Part shown: positions 51,465 to 60,655 of the stretch, piece by piece
Layout of the letters: every line of letters begins with the position of its first letter
Numbering within the stretch: the first letter of the stretch is position 1
DNA from: DASRDB01 sp035652815
Lineage (GTDB): Bacteria; Chloroflexota; Ktedonobacteria; Ktedonobacterales; Ktedonobacteraceae
Assembly (NCBI GenBank): GCA_035652815.1
Contig: DASRDB010000012.1
Span: 124,001-188,000, forward strand
Direction: 5' to 3'
Length of the DNA: 64,000 nucleotides
Notes under the pieces: model-generated
Seen by the model: only the letters and a program-made list of their open reading frames with translations
Database searches by the model: none
What the model was told of the DNA's origin: nothing
Made by a program: the position numbers and the translations under genes

Positions 51465-51836
51465 TTAAACACCATCTCTACCGACCGGATGAATCATGTG
51501 GTCTATGCTCATCCAGATGCTTTTAGTGGGGCGATAAAAGATGATGGGGAGCAGCACTGGCAGCGTAACCCCCAGAACGATGAGGTAGGGGATCGGCACT
51601 ACCTGGCTTGCCGCAAGCGGTACGGCAATCGCGGTAATTAATAGTTCGCTCACGACAAGATTAACCGCCATCGCTCCTGTATAGTAACCCGGTTCGCGCT
51701 CATACACAAAGCCGCACACGGGACAACGCTCATATGTCTTAAAAAAGCCAGCAAAGATCTTGCCCCTGCCGCACACAGGACAACGCTGGCGCAAGCCTCT
51801 ATTTAACAATAACCAGATATATCTACCCGTTGTCAT
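51465..51836 (-). CDS. DUF983 family zinc-ribbon membrane protein
   Basis: 123 aa from the ATG at 51836. Two Cys pairs, RCPVCGRGKIF and RCPVCGFVYEREPGYY, then YYTGAMAVNLVV and a pair of hydrophobic helices, as in DUF983. The function is unknown; some members lie near cytochrome oxidase genes, but here the oxidase is about 7 kb away. AAGGATAT precedes the ATG; the frame extending to 51866 (GTG) is less likely. Confidence 0.87.
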   Translation of the reverse strand: MTTGRYIWLLLNRGLRQRCPVCGRGKIFAGFFKTYERCPVCGFVYEREPGYYTGAMAVNLVVSELLITAIAVPLAASQVVPIPYLIVLGVTLPVLLPIIFYRPTKSIWMSIDHMIHPVGRDGV

Positions 51837-51940
51837 AGGATATCCTTGCCTTTCTCCTTCCCTCACATTATATCAGATTCCGGACAATTTCTGCCCGGTT
51901 GCTGTGCCGGGTGTGGCATAATAGAAAATGAGGTTTAGTT

Positions 51941-52125
51941 GCAGGGAGGCGATGATGAATGTTGATGAAAGAACGGGGGAGACGTTTCCTGTCATCCTGA
52001 GCGCAGCGAAGGATCTGCATGCCGAGCTGAATCGCGTGTCATGACCGGAGATCCTTCGCTGCGCTCAGGATAACATTACCACCTTGCCGGTCCTGGTTGT
52101 TGAAGTTCATCATCGCGCCCCTACA
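51941..52125. repeat. Composite palindromic element (family A)
   Basis: Diverged left arm GCAGGGAGGCGATGATGAAT, inner arms TGTCATCCTGAGCGCAGCGA and near-complement (one change, ATAACA), right arm TTCATCATCGCGCCCCTACA. It abuts the otsB start, and the open frame runs back into it. Confidence 0.88.
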
Positions 52126-52146
52126 TTAGATACGGAGCAACTCTCA

Positions 52147-52947
52147 TTGAAGATAGACAATCAATTAACGGCTGTTCTGGCTCAACGACCGCTGGGCCTG
52201 ATTTTTGATATTGACGGCACCCTCAGTCCCATCGCGCCCACTCCCGAGGAGGCGCGTCTCTACCCTGGCGTGGCCGGGTTGCTGGAACAGGTCAGCCACT
52301 GCGAAAAGGTGCATGTTGCGATCATGACGGGGCGCGAGATCGAGGATGGGGCAAAAATGGTCAACGTCGAGGGCCTGACCTACATAGGCACGCATGGCCT
52401 GGAATGGTCGGATGGACTGCCCTGGCGACATCCGGTGCAACTTGCGGCAGGCGCGCTGGACCATGTCGCGCCGGGTAAATACCTGCTTGACCTGGTGGAG
52501 ACGCATCTTGAGAGGTTCCCCGGTGTGATTGTGCAACGCAAGCGGGTGGGGGGTTCCATTCACTACCGGCTCGCGCCTGATAAGGCGGCAACACGCGAGA
52601 GGCTGCTGGCGCTTCTGGAGGAACCGGCCCGGCAAGTTCATATGAATCTGTTCGAGGGTAAACTCATTGTCGAGGTGCGCGCCCCTCTGGCGGTAGATAA
52701 GGGACAGGCGCTGCGCGCTTTCGCGGAGCGGTTTGCTACGCGCGGCCTCGTCTTCGCAGGTGATGACCGGACCGACCTGGATGCCATCCGAGCAATGCAG
52801 GAATTACGCCAACAAGGGATATCCGCATTCTCCATCGTCGTGCAACACGCCGATACGTTACCGGAATTGCTTGAACAGGGGGATATGGTCGTTGAGGGTG
52901 TGCCAGAAATGGCGGATTTGCTGAAGAAGATGGTTGGGATGTTGTGA
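52147..52947 (+). CDS. otsB: Trehalose-6-phosphate phosphatase
   Basis: 266 aa from a TTG at 52147 (ACGGAGC upstream); an ATG at 52084 is inside repeat sequence. HAD fold: FDIDGTLSPIAPTPEEARLY gives motif 1 with the two catalytic Asp, IMTGRE motif 2, IGTHGLEWSDG the substrate cap, and FAGDDRTDLDAI motif 4. Dephosphorylates trehalose-6-phosphate to trehalose. otsA lies convergently 235 bp away, separated by a repeat, so the pathway is complete but the genes are not in one operon. Confidence 0.9.
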   Translation: MKIDNQLTAVLAQRPLGLIFDIDGTLSPIAPTPEEARLYPGVAGLLEQVSHCEKVHVAIMTGREIEDGAKMVNVEGLTYIGTHGLEWSDGLPWRHPVQLAAGALDHVAPGKYLLDLVETHLERFPGVIVQRKRVGGSIHYRLAPDKAATRERLLALLEEPARQVHMNLFEGKLIVEVRAPLAVDKGQALRAFAERFATRGLVFAGDDRTDLDAIRAMQELRQQGISAFSIVVQHADTLPELLEQGDMVVEGVPEMADLLKKMVGML

Positions 52948-52984
52948 AAGGCATACAATAAGGTGAATATAATGCGGATTATCC

Positions 52985-53174
52985 TGTAGGGATGCGATGC
53001 CGAATGTTGGCAAAGAAAGGGGGTCTATCCAGGTATGCCATCCTGAGCGCAGCGAAGGATCTCCGTCTCCCGGTAGGAATTGTACACCAGGACTGGAGAT
53101 CCTTCGCTGCGCTCAGGATGACAACAACCCATTGCCGATCCTGGTTATAACATTTAAGTATCGTGTCCCTACAG
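52985..53174. repeat. Composite palindromic element (family A)
   Basis: Outer ends TGTAGGGATGCGATG and CGTGTCCCTACA, inner arms GCCATCCTGAGCGCAGCGAA and complement. It lies between the convergent otsB and otsA stops, 8 bp from otsA. Confidence 0.9.
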
Positions 53175-53182
53175 AACGATTT

Positions 53183-54760
53183 TTATCCCGCCGACCCCAC
53201 AAGCACTTTGGTAAAAAGTTCCTGCGCGGACACGCGAGCGGGCAGGCGGTCCAACAAATCGTTGATATCGCCGATCTGGCGCTGCAACCAGGCATTCAAG
53301 TCCTGGGTAGTGACGATCTGCTTCGCGAGGGCTGCCTTAACGCGGCGTTCATCTTCAGGCATGGTAAGCGCTGTATACAAAGCCTCGGCGGTTTCGGTAA
53401 TGTCGGTGGGCGTTACCGGAATCGAGGCTTTGCCCAGTTGTTGGAACGCTCCGGCAGTGCGGGAAAGAACCAGCAACCCATTGCGTTTGTTGACCACCGG
53501 GCCTTCTTTCGCTACAAGGTTCATGCCATCGATGATGGGATTGACCAGCAGCGCGTCGTAGTGCTGCATCGCAGCCAGCGCCTGAGTGCGGTCATTTTCA
53601 AAAAAAGCGTGGATGGGCTGCCAATCCCGGGTTCCATAATGCCGGTTGATATCTTCGATGATCTTCATTACCTCTGCATTATAGCGTTTGTATTCCGACA
53701 ATCCCTGCCGACATGGCACCAGGAAGGCTAAAAACTTGACTTTGCCATGCAGTTCTGGATGCTTATCGAGCAGCAATGCATAGGCCTGGAAGCCGCGTAG
53801 AATGTTCTTGGTCGGCTCAACGCGATCCACGCGCATTATCGTCTTTTCTCCAAACAACGGGAGAATCTTCTTCAGGGCTGTCTTGCCAGCGCGGCTCTGC
53901 GCAATGCGCTGTTCCTCTGTCACGGAAATGGAAATGGGATAAGCGCGAATCTGCGTGCGATGTCCCTGCCACCAGACGGCACTCTCCTCAAAATCAACCA
54001 CTGCGCCATCCAGCATAGTTCGCGCACCCTCCAGGAAATTGCGCGCATCACGTTCGGTCTGGAAACCAATGATGTCATTCCCTACCAGGCCGCGATAAAT
54101 GGCCTGTGCGATATTACCTGGCAAAAACTGCCAGCAGCGAACGTCTGGCCAGGGAATGTGAATGAACTGCTGCATGATAATGGTTGGGTGTTGCTGGCGA
54201 ATTAACGCCGGGGCAAGGTACAAATGATAGTCATGCAGCATCACAATCGGAATGCCCTCACCGCGATCAATCTCGGCGTTGACCGCGTCGGCAAGCGCCT
54301 GATTCGCCACACAATAGCCATTCTTCCAGGCATCCTGAATCTTCTGAGCGGTAGAAATGTCCTCCGTTGGATCATACATGTAATGCTGTATAAACCAGAG
54401 TAACTGGTTGCTGATCTGCTCGTAGTGTTTGCGATACGCCATCTTCGGAATAGACACGTAACGAAGCAGCATCTTCTGACCTTTAAGTGGAGAGCGAATA
54501 ACACCGTTATTATGCTGCTCTGCCTCGCGCGCGGCTACACGATCACCATCGGTCATGGCCATAGCGACCCAGGTCACTTCCATACGGCTCGCGGAGTCTA
54601 TCAAAGCCGTCACCACACCTCCAGAACCGCGACGGCTCTTCAGCGTCCCATCCTGGCTATGATAAAACTCAACGGGACCACGATTGGTAGCAATGATGAG
54701 ACGCTGAGCATGAATCGGCTGCTGCGATTTCTCATCTTGCGTCCTCACTACTGTAACCAT
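53183..54760 (-). CDS. otsA: Trehalose-6-phosphate synthase (GT20)
   Basis: 525 aa from the ATG at 54760 (GAAAGGA upstream); the frame to 54829 is not used. GT20 motifs: IATNRGPVEFYH at the start, GSGGVVTAL, VMLHDYHLYLAPALIR, DVRCWQFLPGN, MRVDRVEPTKNILRGFQAY and VNPIIDGMNLVAKEG near the end. Joins UDP- or GDP-glucose to glucose-6-phosphate. The partner phosphatase is encoded convergently. Family members also make glucosylglycerol-phosphate; the OtsB neighbour favours trehalose. Confidence 0.9.
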   Translation of the reverse strand: MVTVVRTQDEKSQQPIHAQRLIIATNRGPVEFYHSQDGTLKSRRGSGGVVTALIDSASRMEVTWVAMAMTDGDRVAAREAEQHNNGVIRSPLKGQKMLLRYVSIPKMAYRKHYEQISNQLLWFIQHYMYDPTEDISTAQKIQDAWKNGYCVANQALADAVNAEIDRGEGIPIVMLHDYHLYLAPALIRQQHPTIIMQQFIHIPWPDVRCWQFLPGNIAQAIYRGLVGNDIIGFQTERDARNFLEGARTMLDGAVVDFEESAVWWQGHRTQIRAYPISISVTEEQRIAQSRAGKTALKKILPLFGEKTIMRVDRVEPTKNILRGFQAYALLLDKHPELHGKVKFLAFLVPCRQGLSEYKRYNAEVMKIIEDINRHYGTRDWQPIHAFFENDRTQALAAMQHYDALLVNPIIDGMNLVAKEGPVVNKRNGLLVLSRTAGAFQQLGKASIPVTPTDITETAEALYTALTMPEDERRVKAALAKQIVTTQDLNAWLQRQIGDINDLLDRLPARVSAQELFTKVLVGSAG

Positions 54761-55084
54761 AGGTTTATCCTTTCTATCAGCACAGGCCACTTTACCCTGG
54801 ATAATCACCAGGAAGTTTTGTCCAAACATACTGACAACGGGTCAGGACCGTATTCGGGGCGTGCGCTTTCGCGCGTTTTCTCTCCCGGAAATCTGATAGT
54901 ATGGACTGGCACAAGATTAGACAACAGTGTACATAGTGATACACATTTTGTTCCCTCTGTATAGTACCATATTTTGGAGAGGATGTGGGCATAATCTCCT
55001 GGTTCGTTTTTACTATGAGAAAATAACTACACCTTGCTAGCTCTCAGTAGTAGTAATGCATATGGTACTGAAAGGGTTCTGCTT
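54761..55084. other. Divergent intergenic region, otsA / rph
   Basis: 324 bp with no supported gene. It should contain the otsA and rph promoters; I see no unambiguous boxes or strong hairpin. Confidence 0.4.
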
Positions 55085-55795
55085 ATGATACGTATTGACA
55101 ACCGCTCTTGGAGACAACTTCGTCCCGTGAAGATGACAGTGGACTATCTGGACTTCGCCGAAGGCTCGGTTCTCATTGAGGCTGGGAAGACGCGCGTGCT
55201 GTGTGCCGCCAGCATCGAGGAGAAAGTTCCCCCATTTCTGGAGGGCAAAGGCCAGGGGTGGGTGACAGCCGAGTATAATATGTTGCCTCGCGCAACGCAT
55301 ACGCGCACGTCACGCGAACGCGATGGGCGTGTCAGTGGGCGCACACAGGAAATCCAACGCCTCATTGGTCGTTCGCTGCGGGCGGCGGTAGATATGATGC
55401 AGCTTGGACCGCGCACCATCACCCTGGATTGCGATGTGCTGCAAGCTGATGGAGGAACACGAACGGCCTCGATTACAGGCGCATATGTGGCACTGTATCG
55501 CGCCTGCTCGCGCCTGGTTTCACAGGGTATAATGGCAGTACACCCGGTAAAAACGGCGGTGGCAGCCGTCAGCGTCGGCATTGTGAATGGCGAAACGCTG
55601 CTCGACCTTTGCTACGAGGAAGACTCGCATGCCGAGGTCGATTTCAATGTGGTAATGACCGCGCAACACGAGTTTATTGAAGTACAGGGTACCGGCGAGG
55701 GAGGCGTGTTCAGCCGCGCAAAGATGGATGAATTGACGCAGCTTGCCGAGCAGGGCATTACCGAACTGTTGGAGATACAAAAACGGTTTGTGTAG
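55085..55795 (+). CDS. rph: RNase PH
   Basis: 236 aa from the ATG at 55085 (GAAAGGG upstream); the frame from 55034 is not used. A phosphate-dependent 3'-5' exoribonuclease that trims tRNA 3' ends. Hallmarks: WVTAEYNMLPRATHTRTSRE, GRTQEIQRLIGRSLRAAVD, TITLDCDVLQADGGTRTASI and LDLCYEEDSHAEVDFNVVMT, all intact, plus the C-terminal EVQGTGEGGVFSRAKMDEL. Confidence 0.96.
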   Translation: MIRIDNRSWRQLRPVKMTVDYLDFAEGSVLIEAGKTRVLCAASIEEKVPPFLEGKGQGWVTAEYNMLPRATHTRTSRERDGRVSGRTQEIQRLIGRSLRAAVDMMQLGPRTITLDCDVLQADGGTRTASITGAYVALYRACSRLVSQGIMAVHPVKTAVAAVSVGIVNGETLLDLCYEEDSHAEVDFNVVMTAQHEFIEVQGTGEGGVFSRAKMDELTQLAEQGITELLEIQKRFV

Positions 55796-56125
55796 GCAAA
55801 GGTGGGGGAACGAAAGACACCTCGATTATCATCCGAAAGACACCCTGTAGTAGGTGTCTTCCTGGTCGGTTTTGTTTGCGGGTGTCTTCGGCCCCTTTGC
55901 ACTGTGTAGGCAGTACTTTGGTACTGTCCATTCCTATAATGGTCTGACCGGTACGTTTTCAATAAGTAGTTGCATGGAACATCTTTATGTGCCACGATAG
56001 TCCATGTCTACCCGAATGGTTGCGAAACTTGCTGATATCAGAGAGGCGTGCTAGAATCCCTCCCTGGATAACACTGAGATAGAGTCGGCATGCCGGAGGT
56101 GCGGCAATGCCGGGAGGAGCGCGAT
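55796..56125. repeat. Intergenic region with partial family C fragments
   Basis: CGAAAGACACC occurs twice near 55812-55840 and GGTGTCTT twice near 55850-55890 (one as GCGGGTGTCTTCGGCCCC), as if a family C palindrome had been rearranged. No gene supported in the remaining sequence. Confidence 0.55.
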
Positions 56126-57241
56126 TTGAAAGTAAACAGTAAATGGTTCTGGCGCATCCTGGATTTTATTAATCCGCTGCGTGACCCCAGCCTGACCGTT
56201 GCAGCCGTATTGACCTTTATAGAAGAGGCTGGGCAACACGATGCCTGGTACTGGATTATTGTCGTTGCGCTCGTGAACTGGCTGGCGGTGCGCGGCATCG
56301 TCTGGCTGATTGTCAATTTCACTTTTGCCAGCACCTTTCTACTGCGCCGCCTCTGGTGGGCCATCCGGCACCCACGCCTGGCGTGGCGCATTCTGGATGC
56401 TATCGGCCACGAGGAAATCATCATCGGTGGTTTCCCCTCGCTTTCGGAAGGAATGCTCCTGCCTGATGGCACACAGATCTTAAGCCTAAGCCCGTCCCTC
56501 GCCACCAGTGGTATTCAGGTGATCGGTGAGCTACCGGCGGGAACTGAACTGCCTATGTTAAACGGGCAGGTGGCCCTGAATAGCTCTGGCATTACGGGCA
56601 TTCTGCCCAATATGTCCGGCGCGACCAACCAGCCAACTATGCAGATGCCGGTTGGTTTTCCGCAGATTGGTGGCGATGGCTTTAACGGCCAGCAAACGAC
56701 AGGCAACTTACAACAGGCCTTCTCGCAGCGACCCTCGGAAGAGGAAGAACGTCTGCGCCAGCAACTCAATACAGTTGTACGCCTGCTCGACGACTGGATA
56801 CAGTTCACGGAAGAGAAATGGCGCACCGTCAGCGATAGCCAGCTTGGCTGGAAACCTCTGCGCGGCAGGTGGAGCAACTGGGACGACATCTTCCAGGATG
56901 TCTACGCCGCCCGCACATCCGATCCGATGGCTCAGGCAGCGCAGGCCGCAGGTGAAGCAACGGCCCGCCGCTTCGATTTCTCCAAAGAAAAAGGTTCCGC
57001 CGCCTCCGCCGTCGCCTGCTTCCTGCGCGACATGCTCACGCTCCGCCAGGGCATTGAGATGTCCCAACTCTCGCCCAGCAGTGAAAACGAGACGCCGAGC
57101 TTGCAACCTGCGGTGCAGCCGACGCGGCCATTTACGAGTCCTTCGGGTTCTTTGAGAGGCACAGCAGGCGGCTCTGGTTTAAGGAACTCGTTGATCAGGC
57201 GTCCGTCGCCGATTTATGTGGATGCGGATGCGAATCAGTGA
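56126..57241 (+). CDS. Membrane protein of unknown function
   Basis: 371 aa from a TTG at 56126, 6 bases after GGGAGGAG; the frame from 56090 lacks an SD. Two or three membrane-associated helices lie at about 15-80 (SLTVAAVLTFIEEAG, YWIIVVALVNWLAVRGIVWLIV, FTFASTFLLRRLWW). The rest is soluble: an Asn/Gly/Gln-rich stretch (about 150-215), then a helical part (RPSEEEERLRQQLNTVVRLL to VACFLRDMLTLRQGIEM) and a Ser/Pro-rich tail. Not recognised; no catalytic motif. A family C palindrome follows downstream. Confidence 0.75.
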   Translation: MKVNSKWFWRILDFINPLRDPSLTVAAVLTFIEEAGQHDAWYWIIVVALVNWLAVRGIVWLIVNFTFASTFLLRRLWWAIRHPRLAWRILDAIGHEEIIIGGFPSLSEGMLLPDGTQILSLSPSLATSGIQVIGELPAGTELPMLNGQVALNSSGITGILPNMSGATNQPTMQMPVGFPQIGGDGFNGQQTTGNLQQAFSQRPSEEEERLRQQLNTVVRLLDDWIQFTEEKWRTVSDSQLGWKPLRGRWSNWDDIFQDVYAARTSDPMAQAAQAAGEATARRFDFSKEKGSAASAVACFLRDMLTLRQGIEMSQLSPSSENETPSLQPAVQPTRPFTSPSGSLRGTAGGSGLRNSLIRRPSPIYVDADANQ

Positions 57242-57295
57242 TCATAGGGGTTAAAAGGATGAGGCACCTACCTGTGCAGGGTGAACGCAAAGCAA

Positions 57296-57371
57296 CACGA
57301 AAGACACCCGCGAGGGGTGCCTCTACACCTTGATGGACTTGTAGAGGCACCCCTCGCGAGTGTCTTTCGTG
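57296..57371. repeat. Family C palindrome acting as probable bidirectional terminator
   Basis: 76 bp: arms CACGAAAGACACCCGCGAGG ... and complement, near-perfect, followed on the + strand by TTTTTT. It lies between two convergent genes. Confidence 0.88.
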
Positions 57372-57469
57372 TTTTTTTATGTCTTTCATTCTCCTCAGCA
57401 CAGAGGCTTCATCATTTTAAACAGCCAGACTTGCCCCTTCCTGTTTCGTACTTGAGGAGTGGCACTTCC

Positions 57470-58009
57470 CTAATAGCCAGACGGCGTCGGGGTACTTTGC
57501 GGGGTGCCCTGCTGTTGCAGAGTGGGAGTGGCAACAAACCACTTACCGAACAGGCCCTCGCCATTGGTCTGACCAGGAGCGGTATCTTTGGAGTACGTAT
57601 AGAGCAGATGCCCATTATACTCGACCTGGTTGCCATTCGCATTTGTCATCAGGCTTAACGTACCTGGGAGGGTGGATGCGCTGGTGGGCGATCCGCTGCC
57701 TGTGAAGAGCAGTGGCGGCCAGATTCCTGCACAGGAACCGGTACAGGCGGCCTTTGTGGCTGTATCAGACGTAAAGTAGTACAGGGTCATGCCCTGGGCA
57801 TTGGTGAGAATGGTTTCGGAGCTTCCTTTCACCGTCGCCTGGGCAGTCTTCACAACAGATGGCACACTGGTAGGAGCGGTAGTAGGAGCAGTGGTGGGAG
57901 TCGTTCCGTTGCTACTTGTGCTGCTCGAACTGGAATTCCCGCAGCCCACGATGAGCAAGGTAACAAACAGTATACCTGAGAACCGAAGGAGATATTTGCG
58001 GAATAGCAT
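57470..58009 (-). CDS. Lipoprotein with secreted-repeat (COG4315-type) domain
   Basis: 179 aa. Signal peptide with lipobox LLIVGCGN (Cys23), a Ser/Thr/Pro linker (25-55), then the conserved domain of the 'secreted repeat of unknown function' family: ILTNAQGMTLYYFTSDT, CTGSCAGIWPPLL and NQVEYNGHLLYTYSKD. Two Cys in CTGSC probably form a disulfide. Cell-surface lipoprotein; molecular function unknown. Confidence 0.88.
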   Translation of the reverse strand: MLFRKYLLRFSGILFVTLLIVGCGNSSSSSTSSNGTTPTTAPTTAPTSVPSVVKTAQATVKGSSETILTNAQGMTLYYFTSDTATKAACTGSCAGIWPPLLFTGSGSPTSASTLPGTLSLMTNANGNQVEYNGHLLYTYSKDTAPGQTNGEGLFGKWFVATPTLQQQGTPQSTPTPSGY

Positions 58010-58121
58010 GGATGATACCTTCTTTCTTTCGTCTCGAACGGAAACCGATTGTCGGCATCATTACATACGCAAGGGGGTTACGATCATTCTTTCGGCAAGC
58101 CATTATCAACCTGCCTCCCGA

Positions 58122-58204
58122 TGTCATCCTGAGCGCAGCGAAGGATCTTCGGCCCCCCATTCGCTCGACCCGGCGCGAGATCCTTCGCTGCGCTCAGGAT
58201 GACA
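58122..58204. repeat. Family A inner palindrome without outer arms
   Basis: 83 bp with arms TGTCATCCTGAGCGCAGCGA plus AGGATCT and complement, between the lipoprotein and enolase genes. Confidence 0.9.
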
Positions 58205-58359
58205 GGCGAGAGGGGCTTTTTCATGGCTTGCCGTGAAGACCGTACAGAGTATTTTCATAACAGGAGGCTGGTTTATGACTGTTTGAAAGGCTTTGGAACG
58301 GAGCCAGAGGTTTGTGGTAGTATATGCGCAGAGGATTGTAACTAATGGAGGTTATTTCT

Positions 58360-59691
58360 ATGCCTAATCATCTCGGTGAGATTACGACGACTATCGAGGA
58401 CGTGGTAGCGCGCGAAATTCTCGACTCACGTGGCAATCCCACCGTTGAAGTAGAAGTTATTTTGATTAGCGGAGATCGGGGAGTGGCGGCGGTTCCCTCG
58501 GGCGCGTCTACAGGGGCGCATGAAGCGGTGGAACTGCGCGACAACGATAAGAACCGCTATGGCGGTAAGGGCGTTCTCACAGCGGTCAATAATGTTAATG
58601 AGACCATCAGTGAGACGATTGTGGGGCTTGAGGCGACCGAGCAGGCGACGATTGACGCGATGATGATTGAACTGGATGGGACGCCGAATAAAGGCGCGCT
58701 GGGCGCGAATGCGATTCTGGGGGTTTCCCTGGCGGTGGCAAAAGCGGCGGCCAACGCGCTTCAGCAGCCGCTCTATCGCTATCTGGGGGGCGTCTCGGCC
58801 CGCACGCTTCCCGTCCCCATGATGAATATTTTGAACGGCGGCAAGCATGCTGAGAACTCGACCGATATGCAGGAATTCATGATTCTGCCCGTTGGCGCGC
58901 CCACCTTCCGCGAAGCCCTGCGCATGGGAGCGGAGGTCTATCAGGCTCTGAAAAAAGTCCTGCATGACCGCAAGCTGAATACGAATGTTGGCGATGAAGG
59001 CGGCTTTGCGCCCTCGCTTGGTTCTAACCGTGAGGCGTTAGAGGTCATCGTCTCGGCAATCGAGAAGGCGGGCTACAAGCCGGGCGAAGATATTTTCCTG
59101 GGCATGGACCCTGCTGCCAGCGAATTTTACGAAAACGGGAAATATGTGCTGGCCCGCGAGGGGCGCACGCTGACGGCTAAAGAGATGGTCGATCTGTACG
59201 AGCAGTGGATTGGCGAGTATCCAATCATCACCATCGAAGACGGTCTGGCCGAAGATGACTGGGACGGGTGGGCAGAGTTGACGCGGCGGCTGGGCAACCG
59301 CATACAGCTTGTAGGCGATGACCTGTTTGTCACCAATACCAGCCGCCTCAAACGGGGGATCGAGCAGGGGGTTGCTAATTCGATCCTCATCAAGCTCAAT
59401 CAGATTGGCACATTGACGGAGACACTGGAAGCTATTGAGATGGCGAAACGGGCTGCATATACTGCCGTTGTCTCACATCGCTCCGGCGAGACCGAGGATA
59501 CGACGATTGCTGATCTGGTGGTGGCGACCAATGCCGGACAGATCAAGACTGGCGCGCCTGCTCGCAGCGAGCGTGTCGCCAAGTATAATCGCCTGCTGGT
59601 GATAGAAGATGAACTGGGCGAGAGCGCGGCCCACTATGCTGGATTTAGCGCCTTCTATAATGTTCCCGCGCTCTATGCCCGCTCTAAATAA
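58360..59691 (+). CDS. eno: Enolase
   Basis: 443 aa from the ATG at 58360 (ATGGAGG, 8 bases upstream); the ATG at 58345 overlaps that SD. Interconverts 2-phosphoglycerate and phosphoenolpyruvate. Seen: REILDSRGNPTVEVEV, PSGASTGAHEAVELRD, the catalytic loop VGDEGGFAPSL, metal and base residues in ITIEDGLAEDDWDGW and LVGDDLFVTN, LIKLNQIGTLTET and SHRSGETEDTTIADL. The C-terminus has a normal length. Confidence 0.98.
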   Translation: MPNHLGEITTTIEDVVAREILDSRGNPTVEVEVILISGDRGVAAVPSGASTGAHEAVELRDNDKNRYGGKGVLTAVNNVNETISETIVGLEATEQATIDAMMIELDGTPNKGALGANAILGVSLAVAKAAANALQQPLYRYLGGVSARTLPVPMMNILNGGKHAENSTDMQEFMILPVGAPTFREALRMGAEVYQALKKVLHDRKLNTNVGDEGGFAPSLGSNREALEVIVSAIEKAGYKPGEDIFLGMDPAASEFYENGKYVLAREGRTLTAKEMVDLYEQWIGEYPIITIEDGLAEDDWDGWAELTRRLGNRIQLVGDDLFVTNTSRLKRGIEQGVANSILIKLNQIGTLTETLEAIEMAKRAAYTAVVSHRSGETEDTTIADLVVATNAGQIKTGAPARSERVAKYNRLLVIEDELGESAAHYAGFSAFYNVPALYARSK

Positions 59692-59711
59692 TACGTGCAA
59701 AAAGAGGTTGT

Positions 59712-60593
59712 ATGGTTACGCAGAGTTCACAGACGCCGACGAACGCGCCAGAGCGTCACTCGACACATGTTATTCACTACAATCTGAGCTATATTGTGCA
59801 GGGGGCCGAACACGGCACCGATGGAGCCTTTGTGCTGCTGCATGATATTCTGGGCGGCGCTTTCATCTGGGAGGGTATTCTTTCACAGCTTGCCACCACT
59901 GGCCGGGCCGTCTATGCCATCGATATGCTGGGCTACGGCGAATCCGATCATCCCTGGCCCTCGGACACTTCGATCTGGGGGCAGGCCGATTGCATCTCCT
60001 TCCTGCTCAATCACCTCAACCTGACTAATATCATTCTAGTCGGCTTTGGCGTGGGCGGCGGAGTCGCGCAGGTGCTGGCCACACGTCTCGCCCCTGGCCG
60101 TGTGGCAGCGCTAGTGCTGATTAACAGCATTGCTTACGAGTATACCTACGCACCCAACTGGCCCTTGCCGGAGATGCATAAGCAGCAGGACCCCGATGCG
60201 CCGAAACATATCTCGGTGGAAGACATGCTCAAGCAGTTGCGCGAGACCATGCCCAACGCGACCCAGTATCCAGATAAACTTCAGGACTCGATGAATCAGT
60301 ACATGGACGAGTGGAATAGCCACCTGGGCAAAGAAATGCTTTTCCAGCACATTCGCCTGCTGCTGCCCAACTACAGCAATTCCGTCTCGTCCGATCTGCG
60401 TGTTATGGGCAAACCCACGCTGATTATCTGGTCGGAAAAAGACATGCAGTTTCCGCTCAAACTGGCGCAGCGCCTGCACCGCGAAATTCCTGAATCGCGG
60501 CTGGTCATCGTTCCCGACGCCGGACATATGATTCTGTTCGATGCGGCAGACAAGGTAGCGAGCGCGCTGACTGATTTTGTGGGCAACTTGTAA
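59712..60593 (+). CDS. Alpha/beta hydrolase-fold protein lacking the nucleophile serine
   Basis: 293 aa, 20 bp after eno, ATG preceded by AAGAGG. Fold markers: LLHDILGGAFIWEGIL (oxyanion strand), AIDMLGYGESDHPWP and the acid and His in IIWSEKDMQFP and VPDAGHMILFDAADKV. The nucleophile elbow, normally GxSxGG, reads LVGFGVGGGVAQ: Gly (about residue 112) replaces Ser. So it is probably not a serine hydrolase; it may be a cofactor-free lyase or dioxygenase-like member or a binding protein. Likely co-transcribed with eno. Confidence 0.85.
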   Translation: MVTQSSQTPTNAPERHSTHVIHYNLSYIVQGAEHGTDGAFVLLHDILGGAFIWEGILSQLATTGRAVYAIDMLGYGESDHPWPSDTSIWGQADCISFLLNHLNLTNIILVGFGVGGGVAQVLATRLAPGRVAALVLINSIAYEYTYAPNWPLPEMHKQQDPDAPKHISVEDMLKQLRETMPNATQYPDKLQDSMNQYMDEWNSHLGKEMLFQHIRLLLPNYSNSVSSDLRVMGKPTLIIWSEKDMQFPLKLAQRLHREIPESRLVIVPDAGHMILFDAADKVASALTDFVGNL

Positions 60594-60594
60594 T

Positions 60595-60648
60595 TAACCA
60601 ACAAAAAATGCGCGGTGGTCGTAACCACCGCACATTTTTTGTTGGTTA
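60595..60648. terminator. Bidirectional terminator hairpin
   Basis: Arms TAACCAACAAAAAATGCGCG plus GTGGT and complement with one mismatch; the arms themselves provide A and T runs in both directions, between convergent genes. Confidence 0.88.
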
Positions 60649-60655
60649 TAAACGC

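Noticed and set aside
52084..52146. Upstream ATG extension of otsB
   Set aside because: The extra 21 residues come from a family A repeat and lack an SD; TTG at 52147 has one.
11604..58204. The many palindromes as a CRISPR array
   Set aside because: They are dispersed, differ in type and lack regular unique spacers; no cas genes are present.
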